From Pseudozyma flocculosa PF-1 (Eukaryota > Basidiomycota > Ustilaginomycetes > Ustilaginales > Ustilaginaceae), in NCBI RefSeq assembly GCF_000417875.1, contig NW_006920877.1:919717-938840 (forward strand): a DNA stretch of 19,124 bases, written 5' to 3'. Positions 1 to 10,281 of this stretch are shown here, piece after piece (the first letter of the stretch is position 1; each line of letters opens with the position of its first letter). The position numbers were made by a program, and so were the translations under genes. A model generated the notes under the pieces. It had not been told where the DNA came from, ran no database searches, and saw only the letters and a program-made list of their open reading frames with translations.

Positions 1-624
1 CCGCTCGCTGCGCCGTCGGGCCTCGCCCACCCGCACGTCGAGGCGTTGCGGAGGGAGCAGCAGCCCCGTGGGCGGCCGGCGTCGTTCAGCAACGGCGATG
101 TGCCATCGCGGCAGGGTCTCTCGCCCCCACAGGTCGCGAGCGCACCGGGCGCCTCGAGCCCACGCCGGCGATCCCTCGACGTCTTTGGCGAGCGTTCGGA
201 GCCCAGCTCGTCGGGAGAAGGTGCCGCCGCCGCCAGCCCGCGGCGAGGCAGCAAGAACGGCGCCGCTCCGCTCGACGAAAAGTACATGGCGCTGCTGGTG
301 ACGGAAAAGGAGCTCCTCAAGCGCCGTCGCGACGACGTCGTGTTTGGCCTGGGCAACAGCGCCAGCGCCATCGAGTCGGACGACGACGACGGCGACGGCG
401 ACGGCAACGACGGGGAGCGCAGGCGCGGCGCAGCCGCGAGGACGGGCGAAGAGAGCAGGTCGGACACGACGAGGGGCCGGAGCCCGGTGCCCAAGGCGTC
501 GACGACGTCGGTGGCCAGTCAGGAGCTCGTCGCTTCGTCGCCGCCGTTGCCGCCCACGGAGGCTGCCGCCGTGGTAGCCGAGGAGGCGCCTCTGCCTTCC
601 ACGGGCGACCGCGTCGAGGCTTGA
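1..624 (+). CDS. 3' end of an unrecognised low-complexity protein (partial)
   Basis: Frame 1 is open from the first base of the window to a TGA at 622-624, giving about 207 C-terminal residues. The start and any conserved domain lie off the left edge. What remains looks disordered: rich in Ser, Pro, Ala, Arg and Gly, with several Ser-Pro dipeptides that could be phosphorylated, an acidic stretch (ESDDDDGDGDGNDGE) and a short Lys/Arg-rich helix-like segment (DEKYMALLVTEKELLKRRR). The last part is rich in Ala, Pro and Val. I do not recognise the family and assign no function. Third-position GC matches the neighbouring genes, which supports real coding. It reads in the same direction as TRM732, about 700 bp upstream of it. 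An intron inside this stretch cannot be excluded, but no strong GTGAGT site was seen. Confidence 0.55.
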   Translation, partial: PLAAPSGLAHPHVEALRREQQPRGRPASFSNGDVPSRQGLSPPQVASAPGASSPRRRSLDVFGERSEPSSSGEGAAAASPRRGSKNGAAPLDEKYMALLVTEKELLKRRRDDVVFGLGNSASAIESDDDDGDGDGNDGERRRGAAARTGEESRSDTTRGRSPVPKASTTSVASQELVASSPPLPPTEAAAVVAEEAPLPSTGDRVEA

Positions 625-1337
625 GCGAGCAGGCAGGCAGGCGTCGTCGATGCTGCCCATCCCGGCCTTTGTCACTCGCCTGTTCAGCCGGTCAGAGGGC
701 CGTGGGCGGGTCGCCTGAGCTTGCATGCAGACAGACACCCCACGACAATACGACAATGGTCCGTCACCGTCACCGTCACCGTCACCGTCACCGCCACGAG
801 CCGTCAGCGTGTGCACATCTCGTCTGTGAAGACGAAAGGGGGTGGCATCAAGGTGTCGGCCAGCACGGTGGGCGGGACAATCGGGCTGCTCGAGCTTCGT
901 GGTCAGACAGCGAGGCAACGGGCAGACAGGAGGAGTGGAAAGCACCAGGTGCTCATCTTGCCGTGGTAGCTCGGTCGCGGCTGGAGCGCGCAGCTTGTCC
1001 CGTAGGCTGGCCCCCGGGTGCTCAGCAGGTCTGTCCGTCTGCTAACTACCCCGCCCTCCGCTGCTGGGCCAAGGGCCCCTTTCAAGGCCCACTGCGCCCG
1101 ACTTTCGCGCCGGGTAGAAAAGTTGAAAAAATTGGCGGCCAAAAAGGCGCGACCTCGGCAGGCGGCCGTCGAAATGGCCCTGCGCTTCCTCACCTCTTCG
1201 TCCTGGATCCTTGTCGCGGCTCCTGGCCACCATCATCCTTGCCGCCCCTCTTATCCTTCGTTCCGTCCCCCTCTCTCACTGTAGCCGTTACAACAGACGC
1301 CGGCCCTCTCTCTACGGCGGTGGTAACGCAGAACGGC
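625..1337 (+). promoter_or_regulatory. Intergenic region and presumed TRM732 promoter/leader
   Basis: These 713 bases hold the 3' flank of the first gene and the upstream region of TRM732. A hexamer tandem repeat lies at 762-797. An A-rich block followed by GGCGGCC (about 1119-1150) is the only AT-rich island. A pyrimidine-rich leader runs from about 1221 to 1286, ending roughly 50 bases before the ATG. The TRM732 frame stays open upstream to about 621, but the translation there is low-complexity and unlike the family, so I treat it as non-coding. No RNA gene was seen. Confidence 0.5.
762..797. repeat. CGTCAC hexamer tandem repeat
   Basis: Five perfect CGTCAC units (762-791) are followed by one variant, CGCCAC. 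It sits in the upstream region of TRM732. Each unit carries CGTCA, which resembles a half-site for ATF/CREB-type bZIP factors. A regulatory role is only a possibility; it may be a plain microsatellite. Confidence 0.85.
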
Positions 1338-4300
1338 ATGGTCAAGGCCAAGACGGATCCCTCGGCGCCCGCCGCCGTCGTCCAGCTGCTCGACCAGATC
1401 GAAGCCGCGGGTCCAGCCTCTTTGTCTTCGCCTTCGTCTTCATCTTCGCGCTCGCAGCTCGACGGCGCTGCTCTGAGCGAGACGTCGACGTCATCTGCAT
1501 CCAAGACGTCGACGGATGCAGCGGCAGCGCGTTCGCTGGTCGCCACGCTCGTCGCGCTGCTGCAGCGCTGCCTGGACCTCATCTACGAAGACGAGCGCAC
1601 CGACGAGCTCTCGCCCTCTCTCAAGTACGGCCTCGACGGCCTCCGCATCTGGGCCAACCGATGCGCCCATCTCGCCGCCCTCCCACCGCTCGTCGATGCC
1701 GCGCCGCAGGCTCGAGCCCAGCTGCTCAGCGTCGAGCACCAGCTCAAGCTGTCCAACGTCATCTGGTCCGCCTGCCACTCGGAGCGCACCCAGATCGCCA
1801 CCCGCTCCAAGGCCGTCATCGAGGCCGTCGTGGCGCTCCTCGACCGCATCGCCGACCCGCTCGCGGAGCGCGGGCCAGTCCTCCCCTTCCCCGGCGATGC
1901 GCCGTTCGTGACCGACCTCGTCTCTCGCTCGTTTGCCCAGCTCGAGCGCAAGCAGGCACCCATCATCCTCGAGGTCCTGCTCGCCAAGTACGGCTCTGCG
2001 CCCTTCCGACAGAGCGGGCCGGCCGGCGCGAGCTACACCGACTCCCAGATCTACCAGCGTGTCGTCAGGGGGCTCGGCACCGTCGATGGCGGCGCCAACC
2101 GGCGCTCGAGGCTCGCCCTCTCGTTCCTGCAGGCGAGGGCCGCCGATCTCGGATGCCAGCTGTCGCGCAAGGCCATCGCAGGCGCCGATCTCCCGGCCGG
2201 CGAGCAGAGCGACGAGGCGTGGCAGCGCTGGTCCGCCATCTGGCTCGGGCCGCTCAAAGCGGCGCTCGAGGACGGCGGCGAGCGGCTGCGGTCCGGCCTG
2301 GCCTCGTACCACCTGGCACCGCTCTTTGAGATGGATGCGCGCGTCTTTGGCCTGCTCCTCGACAGCATCATGAGGCCGCAGGGCGACGTGACCCGCGACG
2401 GCCGCGGTGGCGGTGGCGGTGACGCCGGCGGGAGCGACGGCGGTCATGCCGCCGGCATCAATGTCGAGGCCATCTTCATGGTGCTGCGGATGGGCAAGAC
2501 GCAGGGCTACTGCCAGATCAGCGGCGACGCCGCCGACTTCTCCACCGAGATGGGCGCCGACGGCTCCCGGCGCGTGCTGGTGCCCTCGACGCTGCTCAAG
2601 GACTGCATCCTGTCGGCCGCCTCGGAGCTTCAGATCTCGACGCTCTCGCTCGTCATCGAGTCGCGCACGCCGGCGCTCGCCTTTAATGCCGCCGAGCTCG
2701 ACATCCTGCGCACCTTTTTCCCCTACAGCCTCACCATCTCGAACCCGGGCGCCCGCGGCGAGCTGCGCGGCTTCTTTGTCAAGATGCTCACCCGCCTGCG
2801 CGCCAGCTCCTATGCCCTGGCGCGGGACGCCTCCAAGATCACCCGCATCGCCGAGCACGAGCGGCTCGACGGCGAGAGGGTCAAGCTGGCCGAGCTCGAG
2901 CGCGACCTCGACGCGGTGCGGCGCTTCCTCGAGTGGATCTACGCCCTGATCCGCCAGGCGCTCCACCCGGGCGCCTCGTACCAGGCGTGCATCACCGCCC
3001 TCACCTTCCTCGACCTCGTCCTCGAGAGCGGCATCGACCCGCGCTTCTCGCAGCCGGGCGCGGCCGGCAACGGTGCCGCCAGGGCGACGGAAAAGACGCT
3101 CACCAAAAACGCCGGCATGACGCTGGCCAAAAGCAAGCAGGTCTTTGTGCAGGAGTTCCCCTTTACCCTCGACCTCATCTCGCCGGCGCTCGTGCAGCTG
3201 CTGCTGTCGTGCTCCGAGAGCACCTACGACGACATCCAAAACCGCGCCCTCACCATGCTCGTCCGCTTCCTGGCGCCGCTGCCGGGCCTCACTGAGCGCG
3301 ACGCCGCAGCCGCCAGGATCCTCGGCAAGGCGGCCCGCCTGATGACGAGCTCGAGGGACTTTGAGAGCGCCGCCGCCAGCCGCCTGATCCAGCTGTACAA
3401 GGCCGTCTACATCGACCGGCTCGGCTGGCCGCCGTCGTCGCTGCTCGAGCTGGCCGGCTTCCCGACGCCACGGCTCAAGGATGCCGCCGGGGGGCAAGCC
3501 AGCGACAACAAGCAGATCCAGCTGATCCGCCACCACCTCGACCTGCTCTCGCACCTGCTGAGCGTCGCCGAGTCGGGCAGGATCCTCGAGGCGGCCACAT
3601 CGTACCCGCTCCACGGCACCCTCGTCACGCTGCAGGAGCTCTTCGCCTCGGTGCGGCTCGCATCGCTCCCCGAGGCGGACCGTCAGGAGTTTGGCCGCGC
3701 CATCGAGGAGGCCGAGGCCATGGTCGACCGCACCTGGAACGTCACCAAGGCCGTGCTGTGCAACTCGGCGCCCGAGGGGAGCGTCGGCGACGGTGGCTCG
3801 GCGGCCGCAGCGATCGCGGCCGAGGAGAACGCCGACGATGGCACCGCGGGCCTCCACCAGCCGACGCACGAGTCGGCGCGGGCGATGCGCATCGCCGACG
3901 CCGATGGCAAGGCCGACGGCTTGGAGCAGCAGGAGGAGTCGATTGCCGGACCAAAGCACCAGGTGATTCTGTCGTACTCGTGGCGCGGCATGAAGGAGGC
4001 GTCGGCGCTGCTCGGCGCCATTGTCGCATCGACGCTTCGAGGCAGCGGCAGCGGCAGTGGCGACCCCACGAGCCTGTGGACGCCGGCGTCGATCGAGGCA
4101 GTCGGCGCCCGCTTCAACCTGTGGCTGACGCAGGTGCGCCACCGCGGCGCCTTCAGCACAATCTACCCGGCCTACTGCAATGCGGCCGCAGCCATCGTCC
4201 GCAGCGGCTGGAAAGAGGTCGAGGCGCTGCCCCGGCGGTGGATCGAGACCTTCCTCGACGCCGTCGCCCAGCCGGGCACCACGCTCAGCATCACGCGGCG

Positions 4301-7200
4301 CAGCGCGGGCATCGGCTACGCGGTGCTGGCGCTCGTCAGCGCGCACCCCAACAAGACCGACACCAGCGTGCTGCTCGCCACTGTCCGTCGCCTCATCGAC
4401 ATCGCCCAACGTGGCGCCGCCTCGTCCGAAGAAGGAGAAGGGGAGCGCAGCGGCGAAGCGGCGCCTGCGTCGCTGCCCGTGTCGGCGATCCACGCCCTCA
4501 ACATCCTGCGCGTCCTCGTCTCCGACGGCCAGCTGTCCGAGTACATGTCGCCGTTTGTCGGCCAGCTGCTCGAGCTGACCATCTCCAAGTTCTCGTCGAG
4601 GTTCTGGGGGCTGCGCAACGTGTCGATGATGCTCTCGTCGAGCCTCTGCATCCGCTGCTTCAGCTCGCGCCACACCAACAAGGACACAAAGGACGCCAGG
4701 ATGCCGGTCGACGAGTTCTTCGCCACCTACCCGAACATGGAAGCGTTCCTGCAGCGCACGCTCGAGGACAAGACGGTCGACGCCGGTCCCAGCGCCGGCA
4801 CCGTCAGGGGGGTCAAGCAGGACGAGCAGGCCGAGTCGAGCGTCTTTGCCGTGCTGATGCTCTTCAGCCGGATGCAGGCGCCCGAGCTGCCGTCGAGCAA
4901 CCCGCGCCACCGCGAGCGCCACGCTTCGTTCGCCGCGCTCATCGCCCGCTGCGCATCGAGTCCCGTCTGGAAGATCCGCGAGATGGCCGCCAAGGCGTAC
5001 GCCGCCGTCGTGCCACTCACCACGGCGGCCGAAGCCTGCATCGGCCTGCTCCAGGGCGGCAGCGCTACCAGGCAAAATGAGCTGCACGGCCGCCTGCTCA
5101 TGGTCCACCTGCTGCTCCGCAGCCCCAGGGAGAGCGAGGCGCCGTCCTCGTCGCTCGAGCCGGGCATGTCGGCGCTTGCCGACGCGCTATGCGACGGCGC
5201 CAAGCGCTTCCTCGTCGACAACCGCTGCCCCGCCACGCAGCTGGCCTACCTCGAGGTCCTGCAGGACTTTGTCGGCATCCGCAGCGCAGACTACCGCGCG
5301 CTCGGCGACCGGGTGTTGGCGGCGGCGTGTCCCTGGATCTCGCAGAAGCTGGCTGCGCCCTCCGCGCAGCTTCAGGAGCTCCTGCGCGTGCCGCACGGGC
5401 CGAGCCTGCTGTCGACATGCGCGAGGGTCGTGCTGCAGGCGGACGGCCGGCAACTCGGCACGTCCGACGCTGGCGGCGTCGGAGGCGATTCCCTCCTGCG
5501 CTCGTGTGTCGAACTCGTCTCGCACCCGATCGAGGACGTCCGCCTTTCCGTGCTCGAGGCTCTGGCAAGCGACGAGGGGTCGGCGCTCCGGCGGGCGGCG
5601 GCTAGCTCTGCGGTGGCCAAGCAGCTGCTGTGCGAGTTTGGCCGCAAGATCCACCACAGCATCAGCATGGCCGGCGAAGGCATCTGGGTCCGCATCAGCG
5701 CGGCCGAGCTGCTGCACAACCTGCTGTCCGGCCCCAGCGCGGACGGCCATACGCAGGTCGCGTCGGATCTGGCCTCGGCGCTCTTCCCCAGCGACGCGGC
5801 CCTCACCGACGCCGTGGCAGAGCTGACCAGGGTGGCGAGGACGACGCCCATCGTGCCTCTGCGCGAGGCGCTGCTGCCCTACATTGCCGGCCTCTGCCAC
5901 GCGCTCTGCGCGGCCACTGCGCCCGAGGCGGGGCTCGATGCGGGCTCGCGACTTACGGTGGTCGAGACGTGGTGTCGCACCGTGGCCCGCTGCGCCGACG
6001 AGAACGAGTCGGTGCAGTCGCGCGAGGCGGCGGGCCAGGCGCTGCGCACCATGGGCGCCTACCTCTTCCCCGCGGCATCGGCGGCCGACCTGCTGGGCAA
6101 GCAGTCGGCCGACGTCTTTGCGGCGCGGCTCGCATCCATCAACCTGCTCACCGACGACGACGAGGACGTGCGCATCGAGGCCGCGGCCATGATCGGCGAG
6201 ACGATCGCCGTCTCTGGTTCCGGCTCCGGCTCCGGCTCTGGCCCCGCGACGTCATCCCGTGACCCTGGCGGCGAAGACGGCGCAAAGAAGCCGTCGGCCA
6301 ACCTCTTGGCGCTGACCCGTGTGGCGCGCAGCGGTGGCGCGAGCAGCGAGGTCAGCACCGACCGAGCCTGGTCCTGGATGGCGCGTCACTACAGCGCCAC
6401 CGCCACCAGCACCGTCTGGGCGGAGCATGTCTGGTCGCAGCTGGTCCCGACGCCCGATGCATCCGGTGAGTTCCTTGGCGCCACGGCAGCCCCCGTCAGC
6501 GGTCCTCGTCCATCGTCACTGACGCGCTCGTGTCACCCTTCCCGTCTCTGATACTGTCGCCTTGCTGCTCTGGTCGCCGCGCCGCTGTTCAGCTCGCGAA
6601 TTCAACGAGGCCTTTACGCCCTCGACGATGCTCTTCACCGAGGAGAAGCCCAACCAGTTCCGCGACCCGGAGGCAACGATCCGCCGGGCTTTCGCATCGG
6701 TCGTCTCGGGCGAGGTCGAGCCGGCATCGTCTTCGCTGGCCGCCCAGCTCGTCGAGAGGACCCTGGGCGAGGTGACGCGACTGGCAGACTGCCTCGGCCT
6801 CTCGAGCTCCGCCGCCGATATCGCCCCCCCTTCTGGTCCTCCCGGTTCCGCTGCTGCTGCTGCTGCTGCTACCGCTGCCGCTGCGGGTGCGGACGGCGCC
6901 AACGACGTCAAGACGGATCTGGTCGGAACGCACCTGCTGGCGACGCGGGTGGTGCTCGCCTTCACGGCGGTGCAGCGGAGCGGCGCCACGCGAGCCGCGG
7001 CGGTCGAGCATGCCAGGATCGACGCGGCCGGCGCGGCGGTGTCGAGCATCGTGCGGAAACTCGGTCTCGATGCCGTCGACGTCGATGTCGATGTCGATGT
7101 CGATTTCGACGCTGTCGGCGTTGCGCCTCCCCAGCCGGACGCAGCGCTGGAACGGGAGACGGGACGCGAGCAAGGCAAGCCGAGCTACAGCATAGCGTAA
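1338..7200 (+). CDS. TRM732: TRM732/THADA family protein, partner of a tRNA 2'-O-methyltransferase
   Basis: Two exons, 1338-6465 and 6593-7200, encode about 1,911 residues; yeast Trm732 is shorter and human THADA is of similar size. The protein is a large helical-repeat scaffold with the DUF2428 region toward its middle. Family landmarks are TRRSAGIGYAVLAL near residue 985, IHALNILRVLVSD near 1051, RNVSMM near 1093 with FFATYP near 1127, and LFTEEKPNQF near 1723. In yeast, Trm732 supports Trm7 in 2'-O-methylation of residue 32 in the tRNA anticodon loop. The ATG at 1338 is chosen because upstream translation is low-complexity. The 127-bp intron (GTGAGT donor, TTCAG acceptor) splits one Ala codon. 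Without it the frame stops at 6551, losing about 200 residues including the LFTEEK motif. Low-complexity inserts are Gly-rich near 2403, Gly-Ser near 6217, Ala-rich near 6850 and Val-Asp near 7075. Catalysis is not expected in this subunit. Confidence 0.88.
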
Positions 7201-7202
7201 GC

Positions 7203-7258
7203 GTCCCAGCGTCCCAGCGTCCCAGCGTCCCAGCGTCCCAGCAGCCCAGCGGCCCATC
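7203..7258. repeat. 8-bp minisatellite just after the TRM732 stop
   Basis: Five perfect GTCCCAGC units occupy 7203-7242, followed by two degenerate copies to 7258. The array starts two bases after the TAA of TRM732, so it probably lies in its 3' UTR and upstream of GPI3. Confidence 0.9.
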
Positions 7259-7608
7259 GCCACCGCCCGTCGCGCGCGCTAGCTCGCCCTCATCGAGAGG
7301 ACAGCGAGATGGCGTCGACCGGTCTCGTTGCTGCCTCGAACATGTACTTTTATTGCCTAGCCAAAAATGCCTCCATCCGGTCGAGGTCGAGGACAGGAAG
7401 CAGCAGCAGCAGCGACAGTCTTGACTGACGCCGTCGTCCTCCTCCTCTGCCGCTCTTCCTCTCCCTCGTCCCCCTCCCCTGGCCACGTCACTGCCTGCCT
7501 GCCTCTTGCCGCTCTCCTCTGTGCCGTTTGCGGGGTACACCTGTCGTGCTGTCTCGTCCGCCTCCCCCGCTGCCGCTGCCGCTGCGTCTGCCCGACGCCT
7601 CCCGAAGT
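7259..7608 (+). promoter_or_regulatory. GPI3 upstream region with long AG-free pyrimidine tract
   Basis: This stretch between the TRM732 minisatellite and the first certain GPI3 codon contains an ATG at 7309, a CTGAC at 7425-7429, and then about 175 bases without a single AG dinucleotide until AG at 7606-7607, one base before the GPI3 ATG. The tract is strongly C/T rich (notably 7430-7520). It may be a leader, or the 3' half of an intron preceding the second exon of GPI3. Confidence 0.5.
7309..7343 (+). other. GPI3: Candidate first coding exon of GPI3
   Basis: From ATG 7309 the frame reads MASTGLVAASN plus two bases, AT. Splicing a donor GTACTT at 7344 to the AG at 7606-7607 joins AT to T, giving Ile, then [12 protein letters not shown]. 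Known PIG-A proteins carry an Asn-Ile pair just before this segment (human NICMVSDFF, yeast NIAMLCDFF), so the fit is good, although one residue is missing. The donor is weak and unlike the GTG donors elsewhere in the window, and the AG has no adjacent T-rich run. If real, the protein would have about 479 residues. Confidence 0.35.
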
Positions 7609-10020
7609 ATGGTCTCGGACTTTTTCTTTCCCAACGTCGGCGGTGTCGAGGGCCACATCTACCTCGTCAGCCGCGCGCTGCTCGACCTCGGCCACAAGGT
7701 GGGTCCATTCGCGCTCGCTCGCGCCCACATCCGCGCCACGGTTCTGCCCTGCTCTGCCCTGCCCTGCCCTGCTCTGCCCTGCCCTGCTCTGAGCTCTGAC
7801 GCCGGTTCGCTCGCACGCTCGCACGCACGCACGCTCGCTCCTCTGCCGGCCATCGTGGGCCATCGCGTTGCACAGGTCATCGTGATAACGCACGCCTACC
7901 CGCCCCACCGCGTCGGGGTGCGCCACCTCTCGTCGGGCCTCAAGGTCTACTACGTGCCCTACGGCGTCATAGCCCGGCAGGACACGCTGCCCAACTTTTT
8001 TGCCCTCTTTCCGCTGCTCCGCTCCATCCTGCTGCGCGAACGCGTCGAAATCGTCCATGGCCACCAGGCCCTCTCGTCGATGGCCCACGAGGGCATCCTC
8101 CACGCGCGCACCCTCGGCCTCAAGACAGTCTTTACCGACCACTCGCTGTTCGGATTCGCAGACGCCGCCTCGATCCTCACCAACAAGCTCCTCCGCTTCG
8201 TCCTCAGCGACGTCGATGCCGTCGTCGCCGTCAGCCATACCGGGTGAGTGCCGTTCGTTTCACGCCTTCGCCTTCGCGATCGCTGTCCCGCCCTGCCCCC
8301 GGCCGCGGCCCCGACTGATACTCACACGGACGTGCGTCGCTCGATATCTTCGCGCGGACCGACGGCACGGACAGCAAGGAGAATACGGTGCTGCGTGCCC
8401 ACCTCGACCCGGCAACGGTCTCGGTGATACCCAACGCCGTCGTGGCGGAGCAGTTTGAGCCGGACCCATCGCGCGTCGACCGCAGTCGCCGTGAGTGCCG
8501 CCGCGCTCGTCGTCGTCGTCGGATCAGCGGGCGCTGGACCTGGCATCTGACGCCGTTCCTTCCTTTGCCTTTCCTCGCCGCCCCGCCCCGTCTCGTCTCG
8601 TCTCGTCTCGCACGGCTTGGTGCGCGTCGCTTCGGCAGTGACGGTGGTGGTGCTGAGCCGCCTCATGTACCGCAAGGGCATCGACCTGCTCATCGCCGCC
8701 ATCCCGCGCCTCTGCGCACGCCACCCGGACCTGCACTTCCTCATCGGTGAGCGCCTGCCTTGCCTCCCCGTTCCCTCTCCCTCGCGCGCATACGATCGTT
8801 TACCTGCGGCCCCCCGGCCTGACGATGCTGACGATCCTTGGTAAACTGGACGGTGCCCGGCGTACGACGGGCGCGGTGCAGGCGGCGATGGGCCCAAGCG
8901 AGTCGAGCTCGAGCAGATGCGCGAGCGCTACATGATCCAGGACCGCGTCGAGCTCGTCGGCGCCGTCCGACAGGGCGATGTTCGAGCCGTGAGTCTGCGG
9001 GCCGTCGTTCCACGTCGCCGAGCGCGGCCCACCGTTTCGAAGGCTGACAGCCTCTTTTCCCGCCTTGGGATGTCCTTTGATCCGCCTCCCGGCAGCACCT
9101 GACGCGCGGCCAGATTTTTTTCAACACGTCGCTGACCGAGGCGTTTGGCACGGGCATCATCGAGGCGGCGTGCGCGGGCCTGTTTGTCGTGAGCACAAGG
9201 GTCGGCGGCGTGCCCGAGGTGCTGCCGGACGAGATGGTGCGCCTCGCTCGACCCGAAGAGGACGGTAAGTGGCGCCCCACCCGCAGCCCCTGCCCTGTCC
9301 AGCAGCGCAGCGCCTTGGTCGACGAGCTAGAACCTCGAATCTCGTCCGAGCTGACCCGCAAACGCGATTCTTCCTACTACTGCCCGGGTGTCGCGCGCGC
9401 GCCGCGCGGTAGACGTGGTGCGGGCGATGGAGGATGCCATCTCGCACGTCCGGGCGGGTCGACACGACCCGATCGCGTACCACGCGGCGCTGCGGCGCAT
9501 GTACTCGTGGAGCAACGTGGCCCAGCGGCTGGAGCGCGTCTACGACGACGTCGTCGCCCGGCCCTTTCCCCGTCCGACTGAGCGGTTTGAGCGGTGAGTG
9601 GTCGGGAGTGCCAGCCACAAGGTTCCCTTGACGACCGTGGGCGACCGACGACGGGTGGACCAAGCAGGCTGACAGACGGTCCCCCTTTGTCCCTGCTGGC
9701 TGCGACGGCCGCCTTCTTCCCCACCGGCTGCGCTGCGCTGCACGGCGCTGTGCAGCTACTACCGTGGCGGCGTGGTGGCGGGCAAGATCTTCTGCATCAT
9801 TGTCGCCGTCGACCTGCTCTTTCTCAAGGTGCTCGAGTGGTTCCTGCCCGTCGAGCGCATCGATACGCCGCCCTCGCTGCACGCACCCCACCAGCGGCGG
9901 CGGACGGCGGGGCGTCGCCGGACCAGCGGGCCGAAGACGACGCCCGGCATCGACGACGACGACGACGAGATCAAGACGACGCCCGGCATAAACGACGACG
10001 GCGACGAGATGAACTCATAA
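7609..10020 (+). CDS. GPI3: GPI3/PIG-A, phosphatidylinositol N-acetylglucosaminyltransferase catalytic subunit
   Basis: Eight exons: 7609-7698, 7876-8243, 8375-8490, 8639-8746, 8882-8988, 9096-9264, 9413-9593 and 9756-10020, giving 467 residues (yeast 452, human 484). The family GT4 enzyme transfers GlcNAc from UDP-GlcNAc to phosphatidylinositol on the cytosolic face of the ER, the first step of GPI-anchor synthesis, within a multi-subunit complex. Visible motifs are [18 protein letters not shown] (start), [46 protein letters not shown], and the EX7E pair E278/E286 within [13 protein letters not shown], then [12 protein letters not shown]. One membrane segment lies at about 389-410, followed by a basic then acidic cytosolic or lumenal tail. 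All seven introns begin GTG or GTA and end AG. The ATG at 7609 starts inside the first beta strand, so an extra upstream exon is likely. Odd: a 13-residue duplication in the tail. Confidence 0.92.
7744..7788. repeat. CTGCY pentamer repeat inside GPI3 intron 1
   Basis: Nine consecutive 5-bp units of CTGCC or CTGCT fill the middle of the 177-bp first intron. They lie just upstream of the candidate branch motif CTGAC at 7796-7800. Confidence 0.9.
8591..8610. repeat. TCTCG pentamer repeat in GPI3 intron 3
   Basis: Four perfect TCTCG units lie between the branch motif (CTGAC at 8547-8551) and the acceptor at 8638. They form part of the pyrimidine tract of that intron. Confidence 0.85.
9934..10011 (+). 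repeat. 39-bp in-frame tandem duplication in the GPI3 tail
   Basis: Two adjacent 39-bp copies (9934-9972 and 9973-10011) encode [13 protein letters not shown] and [13 protein letters not shown]. Only a few bases differ, so the duplication looks recent. It lies in the C-terminal tail beyond the membrane segment, three codons before the end. Confidence 0.93.
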
Positions 10021-10257
10021 GCCACACGGTCGGCCTTCGGGTGCGGATGCGGGTGCGGGGGACAGGGACAGTGACAGTCGTCGACGGGGCTGACGGATAG
10101 TGCGGGGCCCCTTCCGGGACGTGGCGGCGGTGACGAAGAGGGACCGCCGTAAGCCCCACGCTTGCCGTATCTGCCGGGGCTGTAGCATTCGCCCGAAAGA
10201 AGCGCTGCGGGGCGGCGCGCCTTCGGATCCGCCATTTCCCTTTGCTACCGTAAGCCG

Positions 10258-10281
10258 GGCGAGCGGGCGAGCGGGCGAGCG
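10258..10281. repeat. GGGCGAGC 8-bp tandem repeat
   Basis: Three perfect units lie in the GPI3-reductase intergenic region. The array is short, and no function can be read from it. Confidence 0.8.

Noticed and set aside
621..1337. In-frame upstream extension of TRM732 by 239 codons
   Set aside because: It starts at a non-ATG codon, overlaps the previous stop, passes through a microsatellite and pyrimidine leader, and resembles no THADA N terminus.
1491..5108. A 1,205-codon open frame on the minus strand
   Set aside because: It is antisense to TRM732. High GC at third positions removes stop codons from the opposite strand; the translation is Arg/Ala/Gly-rich without domains, while the plus frame shows clear THADA motifs.
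7203..7258. Possible CRISPR-like array
   Set aside because: Units are directly adjacent with no spacers; it is a minisatellite in a eukaryotic genome.
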